Below are positions 42,315 to 51,180 of a DNA stretch of 62,663 bases, piece after piece. Every line of letters begins with the position of its first letter. Position 1 is the stretch's first letter. The stretch comes from Enterobacter asburiae (lineage in GTDB: Bacteria > Pseudomonadota > Gammaproteobacteria > Enterobacterales > Enterobacteriaceae): positions 1 through 62,663 of the forward strand of contig NZ_JAKCMV010000006.1 of NCBI RefSeq assembly GCF_021440515.1. Reading direction: 5' to 3'. A program made the position numbers and the translations under genes. The notes below the pieces were generated by a model. The model had not been told where the DNA came from and searched no databases. It saw nothing but the letters and a program-made list of their open reading frames with translations.

Positions 42315-43403
42315 TTACGCCTGCTGACAATCAGCGATAGCGCCAAGAACGACATCGTGCGGAACTCCGCCGCGCACTTCACTCTTCCCTATTGCAAGCG
42401 GGAGTACGAGTCGCATCTCACCTGCCAATACTTTCTTATCACGCATCATGTGGGGTAAATACGCGTGTGCAGACATTTCCTGCGGCCCGGTCACCGGCAA
42501 GCCAGCGCGCTCAAGCAGCGTGATAATGCGCTGGGTCTCTTCCGGGGTGAACTGGCCAAGACGTTCAGATGTACGCGCAGCCATCACCATACCGGCGGCA
42601 ACCGCTTCGCCGTGAAGCCAGTTGCCATAACCCATTTCAGCTTCAATGGCGTGACCAAACGTATGCCCCAGATTCAGTAAAGCACGTAAGCCGGTTTCAC
42701 GCTCGTCTGCGGCAACCACTTCTGCCTTCAGTTCACAACAACGGCGAATGCAGTACGCCAGCGCAGGCTCGTCAAGACGCAGCAACGCATCGATATTCTC
42801 TTCCAGCCACTGGAAGAATTCACCGTCGAGAATGATGCCGTATTTGATGACTTCTGCAAGACCAGAAGCCAGCTCGCGTTTTGGCAAGGTTTTCAGACAG
42901 TCGAGATCCACCACCACCGAAGCGGGCTGGTAGAACGCGCCAATCATGTTTTTGCCAAGCGGATGGTTGACGGCAGTTTTGCCACCAACAGAGGAGTCGA
43001 CCTGCGACAACAGCGTGGTCGGGATCTGAATAAAGCGAACGCCACGCTGGTAACTCGCGGCCGCAAAACCCGTCAGATCGCCGACAACACCGCCGCCGAG
43101 GGCAAGCAGCGTCGTATCGCGACCATGAGGTTTTTGCAGTAATGCGGTAAAGACGGTATCGAGCACCGCCAGGCTTTTATACTGCTCGCCATCGGGAAGA
43201 ATCACACTGTCAACTTTCACGCCCGCCTGTTCAAGCAGGTGGCGAACGCGATCGAGGTAAAGCGGAGCCAATGTCTCGTTGGTGACCAGCATCGCCTGAT
43301 CACCCGCTTTCAGTGGTAAGAAGGAAGCTGGGTCGTTAAACAAACCAGCCGCGATGGTGATAGGGTAACTACGATCCCCGAGAGTAACGGTAATCCTCTC
43401 CAT
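42315..43403 (-). CDS. aroB: 3-Dehydroquinate synthase
   Basis: AroB converts DAHP to 3-dehydroquinate, step two of the shikimate pathway, using NAD and a divalent metal. It is 362 aa. The NAD site [19 protein letters not shown] is at about 104-122 and metal-ligand region [12 protein letters not shown] near 260. It follows aroK by 57 bp and precedes damX by 92 bp. Confidence 0.97.
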   Translation of the reverse strand: MERITVTLGDRSYPITIAAGLFNDPASFLPLKAGDQAMLVTNETLAPLYLDRVRHLLEQAGVKVDSVILPDGEQYKSLAVLDTVFTALLQKPHGRDTTLLALGGGVVGDLTGFAAASYQRGVRFIQIPTTLLSQVDSSVGGKTAVNHPLGKNMIGAFYQPASVVVDLDCLKTLPKRELASGLAEVIKYGIILDGEFFQWLEENIDALLRLDEPALAYCIRRCCELKAEVVAADERETGLRALLNLGHTFGHAIEAEMGYGNWLHGEAVAAGMVMAARTSERLGQFTPEETQRIITLLERAGLPVTGPQEMSAHAYLPHMMRDKKVLAGEMRLVLPLAIGKSEVRGGVPHDVVLGAIADCQQA

Positions 43404-43460
43404 GACGCGACATCCACCTTTATTACTTTTACCCGCAGGCGAGTGTATTTTAAGCCAGAA

Positions 43461-43982
43461 TCAGTTGCTTTCCAGCATATGAATAATCTGGTTTGCAACC
43501 ACTTTAGCGCTCTGATCGTCGGTACGAATGGTCACATCAGCAATCTCTTCGTACAGAGGATTGCGTTCACCGGCCAGGGCTTCCAGAACCTCGCGCGGAG
43601 GCGTTTCAACCTGCAATAACGGGCGTTTTTTATCACGCTGCGTACGGGCAAGCTGTTTTTCGATGGTCGTTTCGAGATAGACCACCACGCCACGGGCGGA
43701 AAGACGGTTGCGGGTTTCGCGAGATTTTACGGAGCCGCCGCCTGTCGCCAGAACGATGCCCTGTTTTTCCGTGAGTTCGTTGATCACTTTTTCTTCTCGG
43801 TCACGGAAACCTTCTTCGCCTTCTACGTCGAAGACCCAGCCCACATCAGCTCCGGTTCGTTTCTCAATCTCTTGATCAGAATCGTAAAATTCCATATTGA
43901 GTTGTTGAGCTAACTGACGCCCAATAGTGCTTTTGCCGGCACCCATAGGCCCAACCAGAAAGATATTGCGTTTCTCTGCCAT
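43461..43982 (-). CDS. aroK: Shikimate kinase I
   Basis: AroK phosphorylates shikimate with ATP. It is 173 aa from ATG 43982 ([19 protein letters not shown]); the 18 extra residues of the longer frame are not part of the family. The P-loop is GPMGAGKST at residues 11-19, with shikimate-binding [11 protein letters not shown] near 33 and [11 protein letters not shown] near 80. The 286-bp gap to hofQ should hold the aroKB promoter; I saw no other gene in it. Confidence 0.97.
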   Translation of the reverse strand: MAEKRNIFLVGPMGAGKSTIGRQLAQQLNMEFYDSDQEIEKRTGADVGWVFDVEGEEGFRDREEKVINELTEKQGIVLATGGGSVKSRETRNRLSARGVVVYLETTIEKQLARTQRDKKRPLLQVETPPREVLEALAGERNPLYEEIADVTIRTDDQSAKVVANQIIHMLESN

Positions 43983-44268
43983 TTTTTCGGTACTACTAAG
44001 ACTATTCGTTAATGGTAATCCCCGCTTCGCAGACACCCGGCGTAGCAGGACATGAACTGAAACCTCATATGCAATTGAGCGAGAGTCAGACTAAAAATTA
44101 TCTCAATACTCCGGCTTGTTTGGCAACTGATTAAATCACCGCGCCAGGTGCATAGGGCAATAACACGCAAGTCCAACTCAAATCGGTACTCCTTGTATGC
44201 TAATTCATGTCCCACGTCAAACATCTGCAACAAACTGAATGCAAAATCATTGCGGGGATCGTTACCCA

Positions 44269-45507
44269 TTATTGAATGCTGACCAGACGCGGCGTGATAA
44301 ACACCACCAGCTCGCGCTTTTCATTATCTTTTCCGTTATGGCGAAAAAGTTGCCCGAGCCAGGGGATTTTTCCAAGCCCCGGCACGCTGTCGCTCCCGGT
44401 TTTATTTTTCTGCGAGAAAATACCGCCCAGCGCCAGCGTTTCCCCACTTTTTACCTCAACCTGCGTCTGTATCTCCTGCTTATCTATCGCCAGCGTTTCG
44501 CCGTCGGCCTGCTTTAATACTTGTCCCGGCATGTTTTCGCTAATGTGTAACTTCAGCCGCACGCGCCCGCCCGGTAACACCACGGGCGTCACCTCCATGC
44601 CGAGCACCGCCTCTTTAAATTCTACCGACGTAGAACCGCTTTCGCCGCTGGAGACCTGATACGGAATTTCGCTCCCCTGCTTGATGCTGGCGGGCTGCAT
44701 GTGCGAGGCGAGCAGGCGCGGGCTGGCGATGATCTCCACCTGCTGTTTTTGCTCCAGCGCCGACAGCTCAAGATCGAGCAGCCTGCCGTTGATCCGCCCG
44801 ATGTTAAAACCGACATGCGTTGTCGCCTGTAGCGTCGACAGTCCGGCGCTCAGGGTGCTCGCCTGCCCGACGCTGCCGCCCTGCGTTGCCCCGGCGAGAT
44901 TCCACTTCACCCCCAGCTCGCGCAGACTTTTCTCGGTGATGGTGACGATATGCGCCGCCAGCTCGACCTGCTCAACGGGGATATCCATCTGCGTCGCCCA
45001 GTGCTGTAGGGCATCGAGCACCGCCTTGTTATCCCGCGCCAGCAGGCGATTGGTGCGCTTATCCACCGACAAACTGCCCTTTGGGCTGAGAAGCTTCTCG
45101 GCCGCCTTTTGCAGTTCAGCGGCATCCGCCCACGAGAGCGCAATACTTCGCGATACCAGCGGCGCCTCCAGCCGCCGCTTCTCCTGCTCCTGCGCTTTAC
45201 GCGCCTGCTGCTCACGCTGCCACGCCGCCGTGTGGACGTAAAAAATCCCGCGATCCTCGTGCATCACCAGCCCGGCGCTGGCGATCACCGTCTGGAGCGC
45301 CTGCCGCCAGGGGACGCGGGTAAGATTGAGCGAGAGCGAGCCTTTGACGTCCGGCGACACCACCAGATTGCGCCCCTCCTGCGAGGCAAGCGTCTGGAGC
45401 ACCTGAACCACGGGCACGTCATCCACCACCAGCGTGACCGGCTTTGGCGCGGCGCCCCGGGCCAGGCTGCTGAGCAGGATCAGTAAAAGCGTTATCCCTG
45501 TTTTCAT
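44269..45507 (-). CDS. hofQ: HofQ, PilQ-like outer-membrane secretin
   Basis: HofQ is a secretin homologue of competence systems, needed for growth on DNA as nutrient in E. coli. It is 412 aa, the E. coli length, from ATG 45507 (MKTGITLLLILLSSLARGAA, a signal peptide). A secretin N0/STN-like domain spans about 25-100; the C-terminal secretin region contains SGESGSTSVEFKEAVLGMEV. Its first 89 bp lie inside hofP in another frame, so hofP and hofQ overlap extensively. Confidence 0.93.
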   Translation of the reverse strand: MKTGITLLLILLSSLARGAAPKPVTLVVDDVPVVQVLQTLASQEGRNLVVSPDVKGSLSLNLTRVPWRQALQTVIASAGLVMHEDRGIFYVHTAAWQREQQARKAQEQEKRRLEAPLVSRSIALSWADAAELQKAAEKLLSPKGSLSVDKRTNRLLARDNKAVLDALQHWATQMDIPVEQVELAAHIVTITEKSLRELGVKWNLAGATQGGSVGQASTLSAGLSTLQATTHVGFNIGRINGRLLDLELSALEQKQQVEIIASPRLLASHMQPASIKQGSEIPYQVSSGESGSTSVEFKEAVLGMEVTPVVLPGGRVRLKLHISENMPGQVLKQADGETLAIDKQEIQTQVEVKSGETLALGGIFSQKNKTGSDSVPGLGKIPWLGQLFRHNGKDNEKRELVVFITPRLVSIQ

Positions 45508-45811
45508 TCTTCGTTCCTTGTCGTTGCCATCGCCACTGCGTCGGCTCACAGGCCTTGTCCAGCGCGACGATCAGTTCCATTTGATGCACAGACACCACCT
45601 GCCAGCCTGTCGGCAGGGCATCTCCCGCTTTCACGCGATGCCAGCGCTTTTGCCCGTCCTGCAAAAGACCGACCTGGTTAATCGTGCCCTGATAGCGCCA
45701 CTGCGCCAGCTGCCCGGTCGCGCAGCGGTCTTCCGGCGGCTGAAAGGGATCGCGCATCCCGGTCAACGCCAGCACGGAGCACAGGATCAGGCGGCGCAAA
45801 TTACCGTGCAT
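45419..45811 (-). CDS. hofP: HofP, PilP-like DNA-utilisation protein
   Basis: A 130-aa protein in the PilP position of a PilMNOPQ-like cluster. The N-terminus MHGNLRRLILCSVLALTGMR is hydrophobic and signal-like, followed by RDPFQPPEDRC, a motif also seen in PilP relatives. It overlaps hofO by 11 bp and hofQ by 89 bp. Function is inferred from the cluster only. Confidence 0.8.
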   Translation of the reverse strand: MHGNLRRLILCSVLALTGMRDPFQPPEDRCATGQLAQWRYQGTINQVGLLQDGQKRWHRVKAGDALPTGWQVVSVHQMELIVALDKACEPTQWRWQRQGTKNENRDNAFTDPAQQPGPGRRAKAGHAGGG

Positions 45812-46262
45812 GGGGCAGCTCCAGCTGAAGATTCAACCGCAGCCGCGCGCCGTGCGGGTGGATGTCAAACTCCCCCACGACGGCCTCCCGCTGCGCCAGC
45901 CGGGCAAAAATCGCCGGGATCTGCGCCCAGTCCGCCTCCAGCGTCAGCGCGCCACCGCCCCCGGCGGGCTTCCAGTGAACCAGCCGCGTGCCGCTGCCCT
46001 GAAAATCCAGCGGTGAAAAAGGCGCTTTCATCTGCGGCGCGTCTGGCGTTACGACCGGAGGAAAGCGTCTGACCGCAGACCAGAGCGAAGAGGTCGCCTG
46101 CATTGCCTCAGCGCGCCGTGCTTCGAGCGCGACGTGCTGCCTCTGCACCGGCTTGACCAGCAGCCCCCAGCCAGCCAGCGCCATAATGCCCGCCAGCAGA
46201 CCCGCAATGAGCGCACGCGTTCTGGCACGACTCGCGCACCAGCGTTCAACGAAAATATTCAC
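45801..46262 (-). CDS. hofO: HofO, PilO-like inner-membrane protein
   Basis: A 153-aa bitopic protein: short cytosolic N-terminus, one membrane helix at about residues 17-37 (RALIAGLLAGIMALAGWGLL), then a coiled and globular periplasmic part. It occupies the PilO position. Overlap with hofP and a 3-bp gap to hofN suggest a coupled operon. Only gene order and topology support a function. Confidence 0.8.
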   Translation of the reverse strand: MNIFVERWCASRARTRALIAGLLAGIMALAGWGLLVKPVQRQHVALEARRAEAMQATSSLWSAVRRFPPVVTPDAPQMKAPFSPLDFQGSGTRLVHWKPAGGGGALTLEADWAQIPAIFARLAQREAVVGEFDIHPHGARLRLNLQLELPHAR

Positions 46263-46265
46263 CGT

Positions 46266-46763
46266 CTACCCCTGACTCTTAAGCCTGAAAGTGAACATCC
46301 ACCGGCCTTGCTCATCCTGCTGCAACTCCCCTGCCGGCCCCGGCGTAAGCCCCGTCACCTGCGAGAGCGCACCCGCCATTTCCGTCAGGGCGGGCAGCGT
46401 GGCGGCGTACCCGGTGAGCGTCAGGGTGGACGCGTGATAGCGCAGCGCCGTGAGCCATGCCTGCGGCGGAAACGCCTGCGCCAGCGACACCAGCGCCGGT
46501 TGCCATAACGGCGTTGCGGGCGTTTGCGGCATCACAAGCGGCGTTTGCGGTGCCTGCTTCCGACGCGCGTCAAGCGCCTGCTGAACGGTGGCGATCGCCG
46601 TTAACTCCAGCTCTAGCGCACGCACGGCGAGCGTCTGGCTCGCGCGCAGGCCGAACGTCATCACGAGGATCAGCAATAGCCATCCCGCCAGCAGAACGGC
46701 CCAGAAGCGTATGCACCGCGCCCGACGCTGCGCTCGCCAGGGCAGAAGGTTGACGCCGCTCAT
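46266..46763 (-). CDS. hofN: HofN, PilN-like inner-membrane protein
   Basis: A 165-aa PilN homologue. The N-terminal MSGVNLLPWRAQRRARCIRF has the conserved INLLPWR-type motif that binds PilM in type IV pilus systems; a membrane helix follows at about 22-42. ATG 46763 overlaps the hofM stop by four bases and is preferred over a longer frame. Confidence 0.86.
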   Translation of the reverse strand: MSGVNLLPWRAQRRARCIRFWAVLLAGWLLLILVMTFGLRASQTLAVRALELELTAIATVQQALDARRKQAPQTPLVMPQTPATPLWQPALVSLAQAFPPQAWLTALRYHASTLTLTGYAATLPALTEMAGALSQVTGLTPGPAGELQQDEQGRWMFTFRLKSQG

Positions 46764-47539
46764 ACGGGCATCTCGCTCATGGCCAGCGCCAGCGCAACGG
46801 TAAAGGCCGCGCCGCATTCCGGCAGCGGCGGCTGGCAGCGTGAAAGCAGCGCAAAGGGATCGCGGTCGTCATCGTCAAACAGGACGATATCGTCAGCAGA
46901 GAGCGCCAGCAGCGCCGCCAGCTCAGCAACATTGTCCGCTTCGCAGGTTAAGCGCCGCCCCCACTGGTGACGCATCGCCCAGAGCCACTGGCTTTTATCG
47001 CGCCAGGCAACGCACCGGGCCGGGGAGATGGACGGGAGTAAGCTCACCAGCGCGCCCGCATCCGGGGTGACGGCCACCAGCCGCAGGCGCAGGATTTCGG
47101 CGAGCGAAAGCAGGGTAGCGACCTCTTTGTTTTGCGCGGCGGTGACGTGGTAAGCGTGGCTGAAGGTGTCCTGCGCATAGTCGAAGCAGAGCGACTCCGG
47201 GGGCATCTCCAGCTCGCGCGCCAGCGCGGAGCTGACCCAGCTCACCTGCTCGCTATCGCGCAGGGTCATCGCCGGGCGAGGCAGGGTCTTTTGCAGGGTG
47301 CGCGCCGCCGGGAAGGCGAGGAAAACTCGATGGTGAAGCGGCAGCATCCGCCGCCAGCCGCGCAGGGCAACGACCAGCAGGTCGGGCTTAAGAATTTGCC
47401 CGTCGCGGATAATGCCTTCCGCCAGCGGAATCGACCACCAGCGGCGTAGCCCCCAGGCCGACTTCTCTTTGGTGAGGGCGACGATCTGCACCCTATCTTG
47501 TTGAATATGAACGCCCGTATGCCAGGTTTTGAAAGCCAT
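46760..47539 (-). CDS. hofM: HofM, PilM-like pilus assembly protein
   Basis: A 259-aa PilM homologue of the actin/FtsA-like ATPase fold, N-terminus MAFKTWHTGVHIQQDRVQIV. It is the first gene of the hofMNOPQ operon, divergent from mrcA across 120 bp. These proteins form the inner-membrane platform of type IV pilus or competence systems; E. coli uses hof genes to take up DNA as nutrient. Confidence 0.88.
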   Translation of the reverse strand: MAFKTWHTGVHIQQDRVQIVALTKEKSAWGLRRWWSIPLAEGIIRDGQILKPDLLVVALRGWRRMLPLHHRVFLAFPAARTLQKTLPRPAMTLRDSEQVSWVSSALARELEMPPESLCFDYAQDTFSHAYHVTAAQNKEVATLLSLAEILRLRLVAVTPDAGALVSLLPSISPARCVAWRDKSQWLWAMRHQWGRRLTCEADNVAELAALLALSADDIVLFDDDDRDPFALLSRCQPPLPECGAAFTVALALAMSEMPV

Positions 47540-47659
47540 GAGTCACGATCTCCTTATCGACCATCGGGTTGACGGCTATATCAATGCATCAGGCTTGCCT
47601 TTATACTACCGCGCGATTGTTTATAAACTGCCCAAGTGGAACCAAATGGGAAATCTCCG

Positions 47660-50212
47660 GTGAAGTTCGTAAAGTATTTATTGATCCTTGCAGTCTGTTG
47701 CATTCTGCTGGGAGCAGGCTCGATTTATGGTTTGTACAAGTACATTGAGCCGCAGCTACCTGATGTCGCCACGCTTCGTGACGTTCGACTCCAGATCCCA
47801 ATGCAGGTCTATAGCGCCGATGGCGAGCTGATAGCGCAATATGGCGAAAAGCGCCGTATCCCGTTGACCTTAAAACAGATCCCACCCGTGATGGTGAACG
47901 CCTTTATCGCCACCGAGGACAGCCGTTTCTACGAGCACCACGGTGTCGATCCGGTCGGTATTTTCCGCGCCGCCAGCGTGGCGCTGTTCTCCGGCCATGC
48001 GTCCCAGGGGGCGAGTACCATTACGCAGCAGCTCGCGCGTAACTTCTTCCTGAGCCCGGAAAAAACGCTGATGCGTAAGATCAAAGAGGTGTTCCTCGCG
48101 ATCCGCATCGAGCAGCTGCTGAGCAAAGACGAGATCCTCGAGCTCTACCTCAACAAGATCTACCTCGGCTACCGCGCCTACGGCGTGGGGGCGGCGGCGC
48201 AGGTCTATTTCGGTAAGCCCGTCGAGCAGCTCACCTTAAGCGAGATGGCGACTATCGCCGGTCTGCCGAAAGCGCCTTCCACGTTCAACCCGCTCTACTC
48301 GCTCGATCGCGCCACGGCGCGTCGCAACGTGGTGCTGTCGCGTATGTTGAGCGAAGGCTACATCAGCCAGACCGAGTACGAGCAGGCGCGTAACGACGTG
48401 ATTGACGCCAACTATCACGCCCCTGAAATCGCTTTCTCCGCGCCGTACCTCACGGAAATGGTGCGTCAGGATATGGTCAGCCGCTACGGTGAGACCGCCT
48501 ATGAAGACGGCTATCGCATTTACACCACCATCACCCGCAAAGTGCAGCAGGCGGCGCAGCAGGCGGTACGCAATAACGTGATGGATTACGACATGCGTCA
48601 CGGCTATCGCGGCTCGTCTAACGTGCTGTGGAAAGTGGGCGAAGGCGCGTGGGACAGCAAAAAAATCACCTCGACCCTGAAGTCGCTGCCGACCTACGGG
48701 CCGCTGTTGCCTGCGGCGGTGATAAGCGCGAACCCGCAGGAAGCGGTAGTGATGCTGGCAGATGGCACCTCGGTGTCGCTGCGCATGGACGGCGTTCGCT
48801 GGGCGCGTCCGTACCGCTCTGACACCCTGCAAGGGCCGACGCCGCGTAAGGTCACCGACGCGATCCAGACCGGCGAGCAGATCTGGGTACGCCAGGTCGG
48901 CGACGCCTGGTGGCTGGCGCAAGTGCCGGACGTGAACTCCGCGCTGGTCTCCATCAACCCGCAAAACGGGGCGGTGATGGCGCTGGTGGGCGGCTTTGAT
49001 TTCAACCAGAGCAAGTTTAACCGCGCCACCCAGGCGCTGCGCCAGGTGGGCTCGAACATCAAGCCGTTCCTCTACACCGCGGCGATGGACAAAGGGCTGA
49101 CGCTCGCCAGCATTCTTAACGATGTACCGATTTCGCGCTGGGATGCGGGTGCCGGCTCAGACTGGCAGCCGAAAAACTCTCCGCCACAATACGCGGGGCC
49201 AATCCGTCTGCGTCAGGGTCTGGGGCAGTCGAAGAACGTGGTGATGGTACGCGCGATGCGTGCGATGGGCGTTGACTACGCGGCTGAATATTTGCAGCGT
49301 TTCGGCTTCCCGGCGCAGAACATTGTGCATACCGAATCGCTGGCGCTCGGCTCGGCCTCCTTTACGCCGTTGCAGGTGGCGCGCGGCTACTCGGTAATGG
49401 CCAACGGCGGCTTCCTGGTTGACCCGTACTACATCAGTAAAATCGAGAACGACCAGGGCGGCGTGCTGTTTGAAGCGAAGCCGAAAATTGCCTGTGCCGA
49501 ATGCGATATTCCGGTGATTTACGGCGATACGCCAAAATCCAACGTGCTTGAGAACAAGGACATGGAGGACGTTGCGATTTCCCAGGAGCAGCAGAACTCC
49601 ACCGTGCCTCAGCCGCAGCTGGAGCAGGCGAATCAGGCGCTGGTCGCGCAGAGCGGCGCACCGGAGTACGCACCGCATGTGATCAACACCCCGCTGTCGT
49701 TCCTGATCAAAAGCGCGCTGAATACCAACATCTTCGGCGAGCCGGGCTGGCAGGGCACGGGCTGGCGCGCAGGGCGTGATTTGCAGCGCCACGATATCGG
49801 CGGTAAAACCGGGACGACCAACAGCTCGAAAGATGCCTGGTTCTCGGGTTACGGTCCTGGCGTAGTGACCTCTGTCTGGATCGGCTTTGACGATCACCGC
49901 CGTGATTTAGGCCGCACCACGGCGTCTGGCGCGATTAAAGATCAGATTTCCGGTTACGAAGGCGGCGCGAAGAGTGCGCAACCGGCCTGGGACGCCTATA
50001 TGAAAGCGGTGCTGGACGGCGTGCCTGAACAGCCGTTGACGCCACCGCCGGGCATTATTACGGTCAATATCGATCGCAGCACCGGGCAGTTAGCCAACGG
50101 CGGCAATAGCCGTGCGGAGTATTTCATCGAAGGTACGCAGCCTACCACGCAGGCGGTGCAAGAGCTGGGTACGGAGCTGATTGATAACGGCGAAACGCAC
50201 GAGCTGTTCTGA
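47660..50212 (+). CDS. mrcA: Penicillin-binding protein 1A
   Basis: A bifunctional class A PBP that polymerises and crosslinks peptidoglycan. It is 850 aa from GTG 47660 (MKFVKYLLILAVCCILLGAG), as in E. coli; a GTG eight codons earlier is rejected for lack of similarity. It has an N-terminal membrane anchor, glycosyltransferase domain (ATEDSRFYEHHGVDP about 80-95; GASTITQQLARNFFLSPEK), and transpeptidase with GSNIKPFLYTAA (SxxK) and GGKTGTTNSSKDAW (KTG). A linker/ODD domain lies between them. Confidence 0.97.
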   Translation: MKFVKYLLILAVCCILLGAGSIYGLYKYIEPQLPDVATLRDVRLQIPMQVYSADGELIAQYGEKRRIPLTLKQIPPVMVNAFIATEDSRFYEHHGVDPVGIFRAASVALFSGHASQGASTITQQLARNFFLSPEKTLMRKIKEVFLAIRIEQLLSKDEILELYLNKIYLGYRAYGVGAAAQVYFGKPVEQLTLSEMATIAGLPKAPSTFNPLYSLDRATARRNVVLSRMLSEGYISQTEYEQARNDVIDANYHAPEIAFSAPYLTEMVRQDMVSRYGETAYEDGYRIYTTITRKVQQAAQQAVRNNVMDYDMRHGYRGSSNVLWKVGEGAWDSKKITSTLKSLPTYGPLLPAAVISANPQEAVVMLADGTSVSLRMDGVRWARPYRSDTLQGPTPRKVTDAIQTGEQIWVRQVGDAWWLAQVPDVNSALVSINPQNGAVMALVGGFDFNQSKFNRATQALRQVGSNIKPFLYTAAMDKGLTLASILNDVPISRWDAGAGSDWQPKNSPPQYAGPIRLRQGLGQSKNVVMVRAMRAMGVDYAAEYLQRFGFPAQNIVHTESLALGSASFTPLQVARGYSVMANGGFLVDPYYISKIENDQGGVLFEAKPKIACAECDIPVIYGDTPKSNVLENKDMEDVAISQEQQNSTVPQPQLEQANQALVAQSGAPEYAPHVINTPLSFLIKSALNTNIFGEPGWQGTGWRAGRDLQRHDIGGKTGTTNSSKDAWFSGYGPGVVTSVWIGFDDHRRDLGRTTASGAIKDQISGYEGGAKSAQPAWDAYMKAVLDGVPEQPLTPPPGIITVNIDRSTGQLANGGNSRAEYFIEGTQPTTQAVQELGTELIDNGETHELF

Positions 50213-50226
50213 CAGGCACAAAAAAG

Positions 50227-50257
50227 CCGGGTGGCGGTTTCGCCTGACCCGGCCTAC
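50227..50257. repeat. Single REP element after mrcA
   Basis: One REP palindrome of the GCCGGGTGGCGGTTTCGCCT type between mrcA and nudE, followed 14 bp later by a terminator. Confidence 0.82.
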
Positions 50258-50270
50258 AACGTCAACGCAA

Positions 50271-50299
50271 AACGGCAACGTCTGGTTGCCGTTTTTTTA
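50271..50299. terminator. mrcA/nudE terminator
   Basis: A perfect 10-bp stem AAACGGCAAC/GTTGCCGTTT (50271-50280 with 50286-50295), 5-nt loop and a T-run to 50299; the A-run side is weaker, so it serves mrcA best and nudE partly. Confidence 0.88.
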
Positions 50300-50303
50300 T
50301 GCC

Positions 50304-50864
50304 CTACAAACGCCCCTGCCCTTTCAGCCACTCGCGCACCAGGAACAGCGCGCTCACGTTACGGGCTTCGTTAAAGTCAGGATCTTCCAGTAAATCCATC
50401 AGGTGTGCCAGCGGCCAGCGCACCTGCGGCAGCGGTTCCGGCTCGTCCCCTTCCAGCTTTTCTGGATAGAGATCTTCCGCCACCACGATATTCATTTTGC
50501 TGGAGAAATAAGAAGGCGCCATGCTGAGCTTTTTCAGGAACGACAGCTCGTTCGCCCCAAATCCGACCTCTTCTTTTAGCTCGCGGTTAGCGGCTTCAAA
50601 TACGGTTTCGCCTGGGTCAATCAGCCCTTTTGAGAACCCAAGCTCATAAGATTCTGTTCCCACTGCATATTCGCGGATTAAAATCAGATGCTCGTCGATG
50701 ATGGGTACAATCATCACCGCTTCGCGCGCAGAGGGGCGCATACGTTCATAAACGCGACGCACACCGTTGCTGAACTCCAGATCCACGCTCTCGACATTAA
50801 ACAGGCGCGACTTGGCGACTGTTTCAACATTCAGAATGGTGGGTTTTTGTAATGGTTTGCTCAT
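50304..50864 (-). CDS. nudE: ADP compounds hydrolase NudE
   Basis: NudE is a Nudix hydrolase acting on ADP-ribose, NADH and diadenosine phosphates. It is 186 aa. The Nudix box GLIDPGETVFEAANRELKEE (then VGF) is near residue 90, fitting G-x5-E-x7-REUxEExGU. Divergent from igaA. A perfect -35 TTGACA (complement of 50927-50932) lies upstream on the minus strand, though its -10 partner is poor. Confidence 0.95.
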   Translation of the reverse strand: MSKPLQKPTILNVETVAKSRLFNVESVDLEFSNGVRRVYERMRPSAREAVMIVPIIDEHLILIREYAVGTESYELGFSKGLIDPGETVFEAANRELKEEVGFGANELSFLKKLSMAPSYFSSKMNIVVAEDLYPEKLEGDEPEPLPQVRWPLAHLMDLLEDPDFNEARNVSALFLVREWLKGQGRL

Positions 50865-51180
50865 CTTGATGGGTCTTTACTGTGTGAACTGGGGTTATTG
50901 TGCGATACGCCGCACGGTTTGGGCAATGTCAATCGTTCTTTATTTACATTTTTGCAACGTTACGAGAATAAACTCTCATTTCAAAACAAAAGTCAAGAGG
51001 TTGAAATCTCTCCAGGAATTTGCTGATATCGCGCGTTGGCAGGCTTTGCTATCATCGTCGATTACTGGGATGCGCTTCAGAACGCTCAAGTTCGACTCCA
51101 TACTTGCCGATAGCCAACCACAGACAACTCGAAGTATGACGGGTATACACCTGTAAGAAGATAAGTAAGATGGGGAAAGC
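50865..51180. promoter_or_regulatory. nudE-igaA divergent intergenic region
   Basis: 316 bp with no credible gene. On the minus strand TTGACA (50932-50927) is a candidate -35 for nudE. On the plus strand TTGAAA (51001-51006), 17 bp and TGATAT form a weak promoter candidate for igaA. No terminator or repeat stands out. Confidence 0.35.
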
